A stretch of 64,000 bases of DNA from Candidatus Uhrbacteria bacterium (lineage in GTDB: Bacteria > Patescibacteria > ABY1 > SG8-24 > GWF2-40-263): contig JACQSK010000021.1 of the NCBI GenBank assembly GCA_016205975.1, positions 124,001 through 188,000 of the forward strand. The letters run 5' to 3'. The translations under genes were made by a program, and so were the position numbers. Each line of letters begins with the position of its first letter. The stretch's first letter is position 1. Below the pieces are notes generated by a model. The model did no database searches. It had not been told where the DNA came from and was given only the letters and a program-made list of their open reading frames with translations. Below, in pieces: positions 55,378 to 63,206 of the stretch.

Positions 55378-55964
55378 CCTACGCGCACATCAACCTCGCC
55401 CGGACGATGCCGGGCCTGTGCCTGGGGCTGTACGTCAGCGCCCGCGGCGTGGGCATCGTCCTGGCCACCCGCGAAGAACTCGTGCACTTCAAGGTCCTCA
55501 ACATCCGCAAGTGCGGTTCGCAGACCGAGAAGGAGATGCGGTTCCGCGCCCAGGTCGAGCGCAGCCTCGATCGCTACCCGGTCGGCACGGTGGCGCTCGT
55601 GGAGGCGCGCAGGTCCGACGGCCCCGTCGCCGAGGCGATGGACCGGTGGCTCGCCGGCGCCCTGCTCGCCCGGGGACTCGCCGCCAGCCGCTGGCGCGAC
55701 CAGGCCCTGCGCGAACGCGCGGCTGTTTCACCGGTGAAACAGCGTCCCACCAACCGCCACCTGGCGATCCACCTGGCCGAGCGATTCCCTGAGCTGCGCG
55801 GATGCCTGCCGCAGAGGCAGGGACGCCTGCCGTCGAGTCGCGAGCGGTACTGGCGCCCGGTGTTCCTCGCCCTCGCCGCCGCGCTCGCTCACCTCGAAGA
55901 CCACGCGCTCCAGCGCGCTCTATGCCACCAGGAAGAACAACCAAAAACAAAGCCATCCGCCTGA
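55374..55964 (+). CDS. RNase H-fold-like protein
   Basis: 196 residues from ATG 55374 (ATGA overlap). GLCLGLYVSARGVGIVLATREELVHFKVLNIRK begins like a RuvC/RNase H fold (first strands followed by FRAQVERSLDRYPVGTVALVEARRSDGPVAEAM), but the usual catalytic Asp at the first strand is missing. It could be an inactive RuvC-like DNA-binding protein of the replication module. A parS-like palindrome falls in codons AVSPVKQ. Confidence 0.6.
   Translation: MTYAHINLARTMPGLCLGLYVSARGVGIVLATREELVHFKVLNIRKCGSQTEKEMRFRAQVERSLDRYPVGTVALVEARRSDGPVAEAMDRWLAGALLARGLAASRWRDQALRERAAVSPVKQRPTNRHLAIHLAERFPELRGCLPQRQGRLPSSRERYWRPVFLALAAALAHLEDHALQRALCHQEEQPKTKPSA
55722..55743. repeat. Palindrome with core GTTTCACCGGTGAAAC
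   Basis: Perfect 22-bp palindrome: the 16-bp core with GCT/AGC added at the ends. It sits in coding sequence and is read as VSPVK, a frame different from that in the nuclease gene. Confidence 0.85.
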
Positions 55965-56791
55965 CGACGCGCGACCAGGTGATCCTGCGCGACCTGGGCG
56001 ACTACCGCTTCCTGTCCATCCCGCAGCTCCACGCGCTCCACTTCCCCTCGAAGGGATCGGCGGAGCGACGGCTGCGGGAGTTGTTCGAGGCGGGGTTCGC
56101 CACCCGGGTGTTCCTGAGCGCGAGGCCCTACGACCGGGCCACGTCGACCATCTACGCGCTCTCCCTCCGGGGCGCGCGCATGCTGCGGGAACTCGATCCC
56201 GCGTCCTTTCCCCAGGTGCTCCCCGAGCACGAGCGCCGCAGCGCGCTGTTCCTCGACCACACCCTGCGCCGGAACGACCTGCGCATCTGCCTGGAACTCC
56301 TCGCGCGCCAAGATCCCGGCTTCCAACTCCTCGGTTGGAAGCAGGCCCGCGAGGACGTCCGGGCGGTTGCACAGGTCCGACGGGGACGCACGACCGAGCG
56401 CGTCGCCATCGTGCCCGACGGCGCGTTCAGCATCCGCGTCGCCGGTGCGTGCCACGCCTTCGCGGTGGAGATCGACATGGGGACGGTGGCGCCCCGGCGC
56501 ATGGAGACCCGGTACCGCGCCTACTGGACCTGGCACCGGGCACGTGGACACCTCGCCCGCCACGGCCCAGCGCCGCTGCGCGTGCTGACCCTCACCACCA
56601 CTCCCTCCCGGCTGGAGCGGCTCCGCCAGGCCGCGATCACGGCGCCCACCGAGGGGCGCGAGGGCTCCGGCCTGTTCTGGTTCGCCCTGCTCGACGTGGC
56701 CGACCTCCGCCAGCCCGACCGGCTCTTGCGCCGCGCGTGGCGGGTGGCCCGGCGCGTCGACGAGCGCATTCACGCCCTGCTCGAAACTTGA
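55922..56791 (+). CDS. Replication-relaxation family protein
   Basis: 289 residues from ATG 55922, 43 bases inside the previous gene. A winged helix (TTRDQVILRDLGDYRFLSIPQLHALHFPSKGSAERRLRELFEAGFATRVFL) is followed by LFLDHTLRRNDLRICLELLARQDPGFQLLGWKQ and PDGAFSIRVAGACHAFAVEIDMGTVAPRRMETRYRAYW, the family's D...E-x-D-x-G-T pattern. The family is found on plasmids and integrative elements, where it is thought to act in replication start. Paralogue of the protein at 33764-34720. Confidence 0.85.
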   Translation: MPPGRTTKNKAIRLTTRDQVILRDLGDYRFLSIPQLHALHFPSKGSAERRLRELFEAGFATRVFLSARPYDRATSTIYALSLRGARMLRELDPASFPQVLPEHERRSALFLDHTLRRNDLRICLELLARQDPGFQLLGWKQAREDVRAVAQVRRGRTTERVAIVPDGAFSIRVAGACHAFAVEIDMGTVAPRRMETRYRAYWTWHRARGHLARHGPAPLRVLTLTTTPSRLERLRQAAITAPTEGREGSGLFWFALLDVADLRQPDRLLRRAWRVARRVDERIHALLET

Positions 56792-56805
56792 ATCAACCCC
56801 TTTCT

Positions 56806-56970
56806 ATGACGATTTCACGACCCCGACGAAGCCGCGCGATGTTGCTCGCGCTCTACCACCGCACTAGCCCCGAGTGCGGCATCTGCGGCAAGAAGCTCCA
56901 CGGCGGCTACAAGCGCGTGAGCGGCAAGCCCCGCTGCTACTGGTGCTGCAAGCGCCTCGGGAATGTATGA
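56806..56970 (+). CDS. 54-residue zinc-ribbon microprotein
   Basis: MTISRPRRSRAM... with CGICGKKL and CYWCCKR as two Cys pairs of a zinc ribbon on a basic background. The ATGA at its end starts the next, similar protein. It is probably nucleic-acid-binding. Confidence 0.65.
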   Translation: MTISRPRRSRAMLLALYHRTSPECGICGKKLHGGYKRVSGKPRCYWCCKRLGNV

Positions 56971-57176
56971 CGAGCCGGCCGTCGAAGCGGGCGCGACTGC
57001 GCCGGTGGAGACGGGTCCACGCGATGGCGACGGGGCGATGTGGCTCCTGCCGGCGTCGTCTGGACCCGGGCTTCACCCGCTTGTCCGGTGGAGGCTACCG
57101 ATGCTCGCGCTGTGCGTGGGCGCCCCGCGGCCCCCGGGAATCCCCAGGTGCGGCTGCTCCGCCCGCGGCGCCGTGA
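56967..57176 (+). CDS. Second zinc-ribbon microprotein
   Basis: 69 residues from ATG 56967 (ATGA overlap). Arg-rich start (SRPSKRARLRRWRRVH), then CGSCRRRLDPGFTRLSGGGYRCSRC. Same ribbon plan as the gene before it (CGxCxxxL...YxCxxC), so a tandem duplication is likely. Confidence 0.65.
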   Translation: MTSRPSKRARLRRWRRVHAMATGRCGSCRRRLDPGFTRLSGGGYRCSRCAWAPRGPRESPGAAAPPAAP

Positions 57177-57252
57177 TCGTGGCGGCGGACGCCATGCCCC
57201 CGGCGCACGGGCCGGGGGCGGGGTGGGGGAAGTGTGCTCGCGGAGCGGTGCG

Positions 57253-58044
57253 CTACTTTCCGTTTGGACGGCGGGGAGGAGGCACCCGGGGTGGAGACCC
57301 TTGACCGCGAGTCGAAGCGCGATCGGACAGTCGTCGCCGCTGCGGGCTCCCCGGCCCGCGCCGTGTCGTCTGCGGAATCGCGCGCCGCTCATCACCGTTC
57401 CATGTGCGATCCGGGAGAGGCGACTGAACAGGGCTCTCGAGTTGGCGTCGGAGACCTTCGCGTCCAGAGAACTCGACAAGAAAGAGGAAAATACGATGAA
57501 GATCACGCACCCCGTGCAGTCCGACGGCGATTTCGCCGAAGCGCCCCCGTAGCAAACCTACGTTCGCTGTGTAGAGGAGACGAATACGACGATGGTACTC
57601 ATCCAGAGACAACCCGACCCAGATTCGAACTCCAATGAGAAAATCCGATGCGTCTTGATCGCGGCGCCGATGACAGGTTCGTTCAAGCAACTTCGCAATG
57701 CTGAAACGTTCAGCGGCGAGCCCGATCGCGGACCACGCACCAACGAGCCCGCCGGCCGGAGCTGGCGAATAACCTACGGGTGGTCCCGGAAAGCCAAAGC
57801 CGATCGAGAGGCCCAATGCGGCCAGGGCGAGAGGGGTAACCGGCAGTCCTGCGCCCGCGACCGGCGTGAGCCCTTCCGAGGTGAGGGTCACCGCCACCCA
57901 TTTGCTGAGGACCAATACCAAAACGGATGGCCACTGATCTAGCGCGCTTGCTAGCAGATATCCGCGGAACCGGGGTGAGAGATCCCGGTGGACTCGTGCG
58001 CCGACGCCGACAGCCACGCAGAGGAAAAGAAAAATGGGACTCAT
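57253..58044 (-). CDS. Hypothetical membrane protein
   Basis: 263 residues; several hydrophobic segments in the first 120 residues (SPIFLFLCVAVGVGARV, ALDQWPSVLVLVLSKWVAVTL, LPVTPLALAALGLSIGFGF, GLVGAWSAIGLAAERF), then a soluble domain (LIGVRIWVGLSLDEYHRRIRLLYTANVGLLRGRFGEI) and a basic tail. Probably an inner-membrane protein. Its start overlaps the end of a short upstream frame as ATGA. Confidence 0.6.
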   Translation of the reverse strand: MSPIFLFLCVAVGVGARVHRDLSPRFRGYLLASALDQWPSVLVLVLSKWVAVTLTSEGLTPVAGAGLPVTPLALAALGLSIGFGFPGPPVGYSPAPAGGLVGAWSAIGLAAERFSIAKLLERTCHRRRDQDASDFLIGVRIWVGLSLDEYHRRIRLLYTANVGLLRGRFGEIAVGLHGVRDLHRIFLFLVEFSGREGLRRQLESPVQSPLPDRTWNGDERRAIPQTTRRGPGSPQRRRLSDRASTRGQGSPPRVPPPRRPNGK

Positions 58045-58178
58045 TCAGGACTATACCACTGATCGGTCAGCTTCACGCGCAGCTGAGTATCAATCGCGTC
58101 AGCGGTGAGGCCCACTACAAGTTTGGCCTTGGCGCCTGATGCGACCTCCATTCGTTGATCGAGACTCGGCTTCTGCAT
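58041..58178 (-). CDS. Short ORF coupled to membrane protein gene
   Basis: 45 residues (MQKPSLDQRMEVASGAKAKLVVGLTADAIDTQLRVKLTDQWYSPE) ending on the next start codon as ATGA. Composition is protein-like. The start is uncertain; it may be the end of a longer or truncated gene, as the DUF932 gene occupies the other strand upstream. Confidence 0.4.
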   Translation of the reverse strand: MQKPSLDQRMEVASGAKAKLVVGLTADAIDTQLRVKLTDQWYSPE

Positions 58179-58239
58179 CGACGCCAATGGTGCAGAGGCC
58201 GCGCCCCGATCCCGGGGCCGGATCACCACGGAGTGACCC

Positions 58240-59631
58240 ATGGCCGCCCTGGCCCTGACCATCAACGGAGAGACCGAGCAGATCGAGGAGACCGACGACA
58301 CCCGCCAGCAGGCGATGCGCCGGTACTGGCAGGCGAAGCAGCGGGGAGATGCGACCGCGCGCCTCGTGCGCCTGGAAGACCTCGACGCCGCCAACGACCC
58401 CATCGCCTGCCCCCCGGATGACGACGACGACCCGCCGCCCGCGGCCCCCGCCCGGGTGCTGCCGCTCCCGGACTCGACCGTCCAGGGTGGCACGGTGTCG
58501 GAGATCGCCCGCTCGCGCATCCGTCTCCAGGACAAGTGGCTGGACGAGGCCGGCTTCGCACTCGCCCCGCCCATCTACGCGCCCGGTACCCGGGTCTTGC
58601 CCGTCGGGGACGCCAACTTCCGGACCGAGCGCCGCCGGGTCGAGGCCCTGCCCCCGTTCCCGGGCGCCGCCTCGGCGATCGTGGCGGCGATTCGAGAGGA
58701 GCGCCGCTGCGACCTGCCGCTCGCGCTCCACCACCTGTCCATGACCGAGAAGGGCACGCTCATGGCTGGCGACCAGGAGTTCGCGCTCGAACACGGCGCG
58801 TTCCTCCAGCTCGCGCTCCAGGCCGGGTTCGGCATGGGCGCGCGCTACCTGTCTGAACGCTGCGACGCGCCCTTGCGGGCCCAGAACGTGAACGCCCAGC
58901 TTGAAAAACTCCCGGGGAAGACCGTGGTCTTGCGCACCCGGGTGTCCGAGCCCGGGGCGCCGGCGAGTACCTTCGCGGTCGTCTCCCCCAGGTACGCGCC
59001 CTGCGACGCCGACGAGGTGCTCACCGCGGTCACGCCGTCGCTCATGGACGCGCGCGCGGAGGTCGTCTACGACGGCTCCGGGGTGCGCGCGACAGCGCTG
59101 TTCATGCCCGACCGGGTCGTGGACCTCGCCGCCGGCGACATCTTCAAGGTCGGCGTGCGGGTGGCTGCCGAGGACACCGGCCGCGGCCGGGTGCGCATCG
59201 CCGCCGTGGCGTGGCGCAACCGCTGCCTCAACCTGCTCGTGATCGACGAGGGGGAGGTGGAGACCGTCTCCGAGGTTCACCGCGGCAACGGCGCGCGCAT
59301 CCTGGCCGCGGTCAAGGACGGCGTGGAGGCGGCGCGCGCGAAGGTCTCCCGGTTCCTGGACGCCTGGGGCCACGCCCGCAGCGTACGAGTCGACCCCGAG
59401 CAGGTGCTCCGGGAGTGGGTCGAGCACAAGCGGGTGGGCACCGGCTCCGAGCGGACGCGCGATGTCGTCGTCGAGGCGCTGCTCACCGCCTGGCACAAGG
59501 AGCCCGGGGACACGCTGGCCGACGCGGTGAACGCCGTGTCCCGGGCCGCCCACGAGGAGCCGACCTTCGGGCTCGACTTCCGGGAGCTGCTCGAACGCCA
59601 GGCCGCGCGCCTGGTGCTGGTGCCGCGGTGA
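58240..59631 (+). CDS. DUF932-like plasmid/phage protein
   Basis: 463 residues. An acidic N-terminal region (about 1-70) precedes the DUF932-type core: GAFLQLALQAGFGMGARYLSERCDAPLRAQNVNAQLEKLPGKTVVLRTRVSEPG...STFAVVSPRYAPCDADEVLTAV, later LCNLLVIDE-like NRCLNLLVIDEGEV. DUF932 proteins are frequent on plasmids and phages, often beside RadC and recombination genes; the exact activity is unknown. It begins a four-gene rightward operon that ends in a RadC-like gene. Confidence 0.7.
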   Translation: MAALALTINGETEQIEETDDTRQQAMRRYWQAKQRGDATARLVRLEDLDAANDPIACPPDDDDDPPPAAPARVLPLPDSTVQGGTVSEIARSRIRLQDKWLDEAGFALAPPIYAPGTRVLPVGDANFRTERRRVEALPPFPGAASAIVAAIREERRCDLPLALHHLSMTEKGTLMAGDQEFALEHGAFLQLALQAGFGMGARYLSERCDAPLRAQNVNAQLEKLPGKTVVLRTRVSEPGAPASTFAVVSPRYAPCDADEVLTAVTPSLMDARAEVVYDGSGVRATALFMPDRVVDLAAGDIFKVGVRVAAEDTGRGRVRIAAVAWRNRCLNLLVIDEGEVETVSEVHRGNGARILAAVKDGVEAARAKVSRFLDAWGHARSVRVDPEQVLREWVEHKRVGTGSERTRDVVVEALLTAWHKEPGDTLADAVNAVSRAAHEEPTFGLDFRELLERQAARLVLVPR

Positions 59632-59837
59632 CCACCGCGGAGGCGACCACCGTGCGCATCCTCGTGCTGGACGACGGCGAGACCTGGGAGGATCTCCCCG
59701 AGACCTCCAATGCGCTCGTCGTCGACGTGACCCACGAGGAGTACGAGCGGATCGGAAACGGTGAGCGCGTGGACGAGGTACTCGGCTCGCGCACTGGCAC
59801 CCGCGTCGCGTGGCTTGCCGCGCGGGCCCGGGAGTAG
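59628..59837 (+). CDS. Small acidic protein of DUF932 operon
   Basis: 69 residues from GTG 59628 (GTGA overlap). A simple beta-alpha sequence (VRILVLDDGETWEDLPETSNALVVDVTHEEYERIGNGERVDEVLG). Similar short proteins often follow DUF932 genes. No motif is visible. Confidence 0.65.
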   Translation: MTTAEATTVRILVLDDGETWEDLPETSNALVVDVTHEEYERIGNGERVDEVLGSRTGTRVAWLAARARE

Positions 59838-59839
59838 CC

Positions 59840-60058
59840 GTGGTCGCTGTCGAGTTCTTCGACGCCCCGGGCGACCTCGTGGTGCGCGAGGGCCCGTTCG
59901 ACTGGGTCCACCTCGAAGGCCGCGCCATCGTGGCGGTCACCGGCGATGAGCGCACGCAGCTCGCGGCGCTCGACGTCGAGAGCTGGACGTGGATCGACCG
60001 TCGCGGGGTCCGCTGGATCGACGTGGCAGTGGTGCTCGCGGTCGCCCCGCGGGCGTGA
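59840..60058 (+). CDS. Small beta-rich protein of DUF932 operon
   Basis: 72 residues from GTG 59840, two bases after the previous stop. Sequence VAVEFFDAPGDLVVREGPFDWVHLEGRAIVAVTGDERTQLAALD... is all-beta. Function unknown; belongs to the operon by spacing. Confidence 0.6.
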   Translation: MVAVEFFDAPGDLVVREGPFDWVHLEGRAIVAVTGDERTQLAALDVESWTWIDRRGVRWIDVAVVLAVAPRA

Positions 60059-60093
60059 CCCGCCAACAACAAGACTGGCCGTGGGTGCTCGCC

Positions 60094-60110
60094 TGTCCCA
60101 GCATGGGACA
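60094..60110. repeat. Inverted repeat TGTCCCA-GCA-TGGGACA
   Basis: Seven-base arms around GCA in the 165-bp gap before the RadC-like gene. It could be an operator. It does not share the GTT...AAC ends of the palindrome family. Confidence 0.55.
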
Positions 60111-60224
60111 ACGCGACGCGAGCACCCCGGCTCTTCCTGTCGGCCAAGCACGCGAATCCGAGTCAGCCCGGAGCCGACGACATGACGTCGCCGTCCCCGT
60201 CACCTGCCTCCCGGAGCGCTCAAC

Positions 60225-60845
60225 ATGACGACCACCCCGCTCGACGAGCGCGTCGCGCTCTACAAGACCCTGTTCGGCAACATGCATGCGATGCGCCTCG
60301 CGCAGGCCACGGTCCGCGAGCTGCAACGCGACCTCGCCGAGGGGAGCGGCGCGGTCCTCGCCGACATGACCGACGGTCAGCGGGACCGGCTGCGCGCCAT
60401 CCTGCGGCTGTGCCAGCTCTACTACCCCGAGTTCCCGAGCAACCCCGTGCGCGCGACCTGCCTGGGCGACGTGCTGCGGTACCTCGCCGACCGCTTCCGC
60501 GTGCAGACCGAGCGCGTGGTGTGGATGCTCGCGCTTCGCGAGCACGACGTCATCGAGGACGAGGTACTCGTCCAGCTCGGTGGCCACGCGACCGCGCCGC
60601 CGCCGGTCAAGGCGATGCTGCGCCACGCCATCAAGCACGCCGCGGTGGCCGCCTACATCGTCGACTTCCGCCCGACCGACTCCCTGGTACTCGGGGACGA
60701 CGTCGTCACCGCCATGGCCTCGCTCGTGCAACTCAGCGCCGTGGCGGACATCGAGTTCCGCGACTACGTGCTCGTGAACCGCGGCGAGGTGATCTCCGTG
60801 CGGGAGGCGATCACGGAGCGGGGCGAGGAGAAGGAAGCGGCGTGA
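60225..60845 (+). CDS. RadC-like protein lacking the JAMM metal site
   Basis: 206 residues. The first 120 residues are helical (DMTDGQRDRLRAILRLCQLYYPEFPSNPVRATCLGDVLRYLADRFRVQ). The C-terminal part YIVDFRPTDSLVLGDDVVTAMASLVQLSAVADIEFRDYVLVNRGEVISVREA can be laid along the RadC stretch that contains HNHPSG...LLDHVVVASDGYTSIFE, but the His and Ser/Asp ligands are replaced. It would be a non-catalytic MPN-type protein. Last gene before a terminator. Confidence 0.6.
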   Translation: MTTTPLDERVALYKTLFGNMHAMRLAQATVRELQRDLAEGSGAVLADMTDGQRDRLRAILRLCQLYYPEFPSNPVRATCLGDVLRYLADRFRVQTERVVWMLALREHDVIEDEVLVQLGGHATAPPPVKAMLRHAIKHAAVAAYIVDFRPTDSLVLGDDVVTAMASLVQLSAVADIEFRDYVLVNRGEVISVREAITERGEEKEAA

Positions 60846-61192
60846 AGAGAGAGAACATCAAGAAGCGCCCAGGACGGGGCGCTTTTCCTGTTTCGTTGGC
60901 GTCCAGGACGCACTGCGCTGCCTGCGGTGCGCGCTGGGAAGACAACGATGGTACAGAACACCGCACCATGAAGCCCGCGTCCCAAGTCCTCTTTGAGCGG
61001 ATCATCCGGACGTGGGTGCTGCCGGAGGCGGAACGGCTGGTGGGGCAGGACCCCGTGTGAAAGAACGAACTTCTCGTCGTCCTCGGAAAACCTCAGGTCG
61101 CGAGCCTTGAGTTCGTCGATGTCGGTCGCGTGCTTCTCTGCCGCTTCGAAGGCAGCGACGAGGCGCTTGGTGTAGGCGAGGTCGGGCCTCAT
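60764..61192 (-). CDS. Hypothetical protein, C-terminus uncertain
   Basis: The first 50 residues (MRPDLAYTKRLVAAFEAAEKHATDIDELKARDLRFSEDDEKFVLS) look like genuine protein. Further on the frame becomes Arg/Pro-rich and runs into the end of the RadC-like gene on the other strand, across a terminator. The original gene is probably truncated or frameshifted after about residue 50. Confidence 0.4.
   Translation of the reverse strand: MRPDLAYTKRLVAAFEAAEKHATDIDELKARDLRFSEDDEKFVLSHGVLPHQPFRLRQHPRPDDPLKEDLGRGLHGAVFCTIVVFPARTAGSAVRPGRQRNRKSAPSWALLDVLSLHAASFSSPRSVIASRTEITSPRFTST
60864..60886 (+). terminator. Terminator of the DUF932 operon
   Basis: GCGCCC (60865-60870) pairs with GGGCGC (60877-60882), followed by TTTT, 19 bases after the stop of the RadC-like gene. 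Confidence 0.75.
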
Positions 61193-61264
61193 TAGCGCGT
61201 CTCCGTGAGGGCGGCTATCCTACCTGCAAGTCGGCAGTCAGCCGGATAACGGGCGGTCACCTTC

Positions 61265-61717
61265 ATGGAGATGATGATGTGGCGGTGTGACACTTGCGGG
61301 AAGCAGATCAAGACCGAGGACGACGGGTGGGTGGAGTGGGTCACCGTCGTCGACCAGAAGAAGGGCACATCGACGGGTCGGGACCTTCGGCTTGTCCACC
61401 ATGGGAAGTGCCAGTTCAACGAGCAGAAGGAGTATAAGAAGGACGGTGGAATCATCGGCGACCTGGGCCTGTCCGACTTCCTTGGACCTGACGGACTCGT
61501 CGCGCTTCTCGAACTCATGGAACGCGGCGAGATCCCGCAGAAGGAGGTCGTGGCCATGATCCAGCGGCTCCACGTCCCCGGCTACGAGAACGCACGACCG
61601 CACTTCAAGTCGGCGATCTCCGAAGGGGTCATTGAGCCGAACATGGCGCCCGGCTTCTACACGCACCGCGACATCGAAGCCGTCATCGCGTGGGAGAAGC
61701 GGCGGCGTCAGCGGTAG
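61265..61717 (+). CDS. Hypothetical protein with N-terminal Cys pair
   Basis: 150 residues. WRCDTCGKQIKTEDDGWVEWVTVVDQ suggests a small zinc knuckle, then RDLRLVHHGKCQFNEQ with further Cys/His. The rest is a helical C-terminal domain (VALLELMERGEIPQKEVVAMIQRLHVPGYENARPHFKSAISEGVI) that recalls a short winged-helix-like module. Several ATGs overlap at the start (61265-61277). It is the gene before the radical SAM gene; cotranscription is possible (123-bp gap). Confidence 0.65.
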   Translation: MEMMMWRCDTCGKQIKTEDDGWVEWVTVVDQKKGTSTGRDLRLVHHGKCQFNEQKEYKKDGGIIGDLGLSDFLGPDGLVALLELMERGEIPQKEVVAMIQRLHVPGYENARPHFKSAISEGVIEPNMAPGFYTHRDIEAVIAWEKRRRQR

Positions 61718-61840
61718 CAGCCGGCGGTCTGGAATGACCGACAGGCCGAAATCGTCCCAGGATGTCTTGACGCGGAGACGATCGGTGACGAGGGGGAGGG
61801 GAACCCGCCTTCTTCCACCTGACCTCTACATCTCCGCGCC

Positions 61841-62779
61841 ATGAGCCTCCCCGCATCCCCGCGAGAGTCCGCCCGCTGGCGGTCCCGCACCGGCCCACTC
61901 GGGCTCCACCTCTTCAACCGGGTCACCGGTACGAACGTGTTGCTCGACGAGGTGCGGTGCCCCGTGGAGGGGTGGTCCCGCGCCCCTAGGTCCCTATCCA
62001 TCGCGCTCTTGGACGCCTGCGACCTTTCGTGTTCGTTTTGCTACGCCCCGAAGACTGTGAACCGGCTGGGAGCCGCGGAGGTGCTGGCTTGGACGCGCGA
62101 GCTTAGCGAGAACGGGACCTTCAACATCGGATTCGGAGGCGGCGAGCCGACGCTGCACCCCGACTTCGCGCGCATCTGCCGGGACATCTCCGTCGAGACG
62201 GGCGTGGCCGTGAGCTTCACGACCCACGGGTACCACCTCCCGAAGGTCGCCGGCTCCCTTCACGGTTCTGTGAACTTCATCCGGGTCTCGATGGACGGCG
62301 TGGGGCCCACTTACGAACGGATCCGGCGCCGCCCCTTCGACCAGTTCTTGGCGGCTCTCCAGGTGGCGTTGACGGTTTCCCCCGTCGGGGTCAACTACGT
62401 CGTCAACGCAGACACGCTCTCCGAACTCGATGACGCAGCGGACCTCGTCCTGCGTCTCGGCGTCCGGGAGCTGTTGCTACTCCCGCAGATGGACGGAGGG
62501 GTTCCCTCGCTATCCGCGGAACACGCTGCCCGCCTCTCCTCGTGGGTTGCCGAGAACCACCGCCATGTGCCCGTGCGAGTGTCCGCGATGGCTATGGGGC
62601 TGCTCGGCGAGGATGTGCCGGTGCTGCCCGTTGATGAGCCCGACTCGCGCAGGCAGTACCTCCACATCGACGCCGCACGCACGTTGAAGACCTGCTCTCA
62701 CGCTTCGTCGGGATACCAGATCGCTGCAGGCGAGAGCATCATGGACGCCATCGACAAGATCCTGCGGAGCACGCAATGA
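61841..62779 (+). CDS. Radical SAM enzyme
   Basis: 312 residues. The Fe-S motif CDLSCSFCY has Cys60, Cys64 and Cys67 (CxxxCxxC). GFGGGEPTLHPDFARI is the SAM-binding GGE region. SMDGVGPTYERIRRRPFDQFL and the later TCSHASSG with extra Cys are as in small radical SAM proteins that act on peptides or cofactors. It is followed, with an ATGA overlap, by a DUF6375 gene. The radical chemistry substrate is unknown; a modified small molecule or peptide is possible. Confidence 0.85.
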   Translation: MSLPASPRESARWRSRTGPLGLHLFNRVTGTNVLLDEVRCPVEGWSRAPRSLSIALLDACDLSCSFCYAPKTVNRLGAAEVLAWTRELSENGTFNIGFGGGEPTLHPDFARICRDISVETGVAVSFTTHGYHLPKVAGSLHGSVNFIRVSMDGVGPTYERIRRRPFDQFLAALQVALTVSPVGVNYVVNADTLSELDDAADLVLRLGVRELLLLPQMDGGVPSLSAEHAARLSSWVAENHRHVPVRVSAMAMGLLGEDVPVLPVDEPDSRRQYLHIDAARTLKTCSHASSGYQIAAGESIMDAIDKILRSTQ

Positions 62780-63171
62780 AAATCTGGAATTCCTATGGCA
62801 GTGAGCACTCTGCCAATCTCGTCATCATCGGCACGTTCAAGGACACGGAGCGGGCGGCAGACGCGATCCGCGTCCTTGACCGCTTCTCGGAAGTCGTGCC
62901 GAACCAGAGTCCGGTGGCGGCGGGAAGCTACTACTCGAACGAAGTCCTCGCGCTGTTGCAGGAGTGCAGGGTGAGTCTGGCGCCGAAGGAGATCGAGGAC
63001 TTCGTCTACGAGCATCACTGGCGGCAGGACGGGAAGCGCATCGTCATCACGACCGAAGAGAGCGAGTATTCCGCCCTCATCAACACGATGCTCAGCCGGG
63101 GTGCGAAGGTCGAGGTCTTCTCGGCCCACCAGCACGACACCCCCTACGGTCGGAGTACCCGGAATTCGTAG
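62776..63171 (+). CDS. DUF6375-like protein
   Basis: 131 residues; ATG 62776 overlaps the radical SAM stop (ATGA). MKIWNSYGSEHSANLVIIGTFKDTERAADAIRVLDRF is the start I associate with DUF6375. The whole is alpha/beta (IVITTEESEYSALINTMLSRGAKVEVFSAHQHD). Association with the radical SAM enzyme is by tight coupling. Function is unknown. Confidence 0.75.
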   Translation: MKIWNSYGSEHSANLVIIGTFKDTERAADAIRVLDRFSEVVPNQSPVAAGSYYSNEVLALLQECRVSLAPKEIEDFVYEHHWRQDGKRIVITTEESEYSALINTMLSRGAKVEVFSAHQHDTPYGRSTRNS

Positions 63172-63206
63172 GGCTCCTCCTGACCTCACGTCCTCGGTCT
63201 CCCCTC

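Noticed and set aside
60842..61060. A 72-codon ORF after the RadC-like gene
   Set aside because: It reads straight through a good terminator hairpin and starts on the overlapping GTG only; the Cys pair in it is probably chance.
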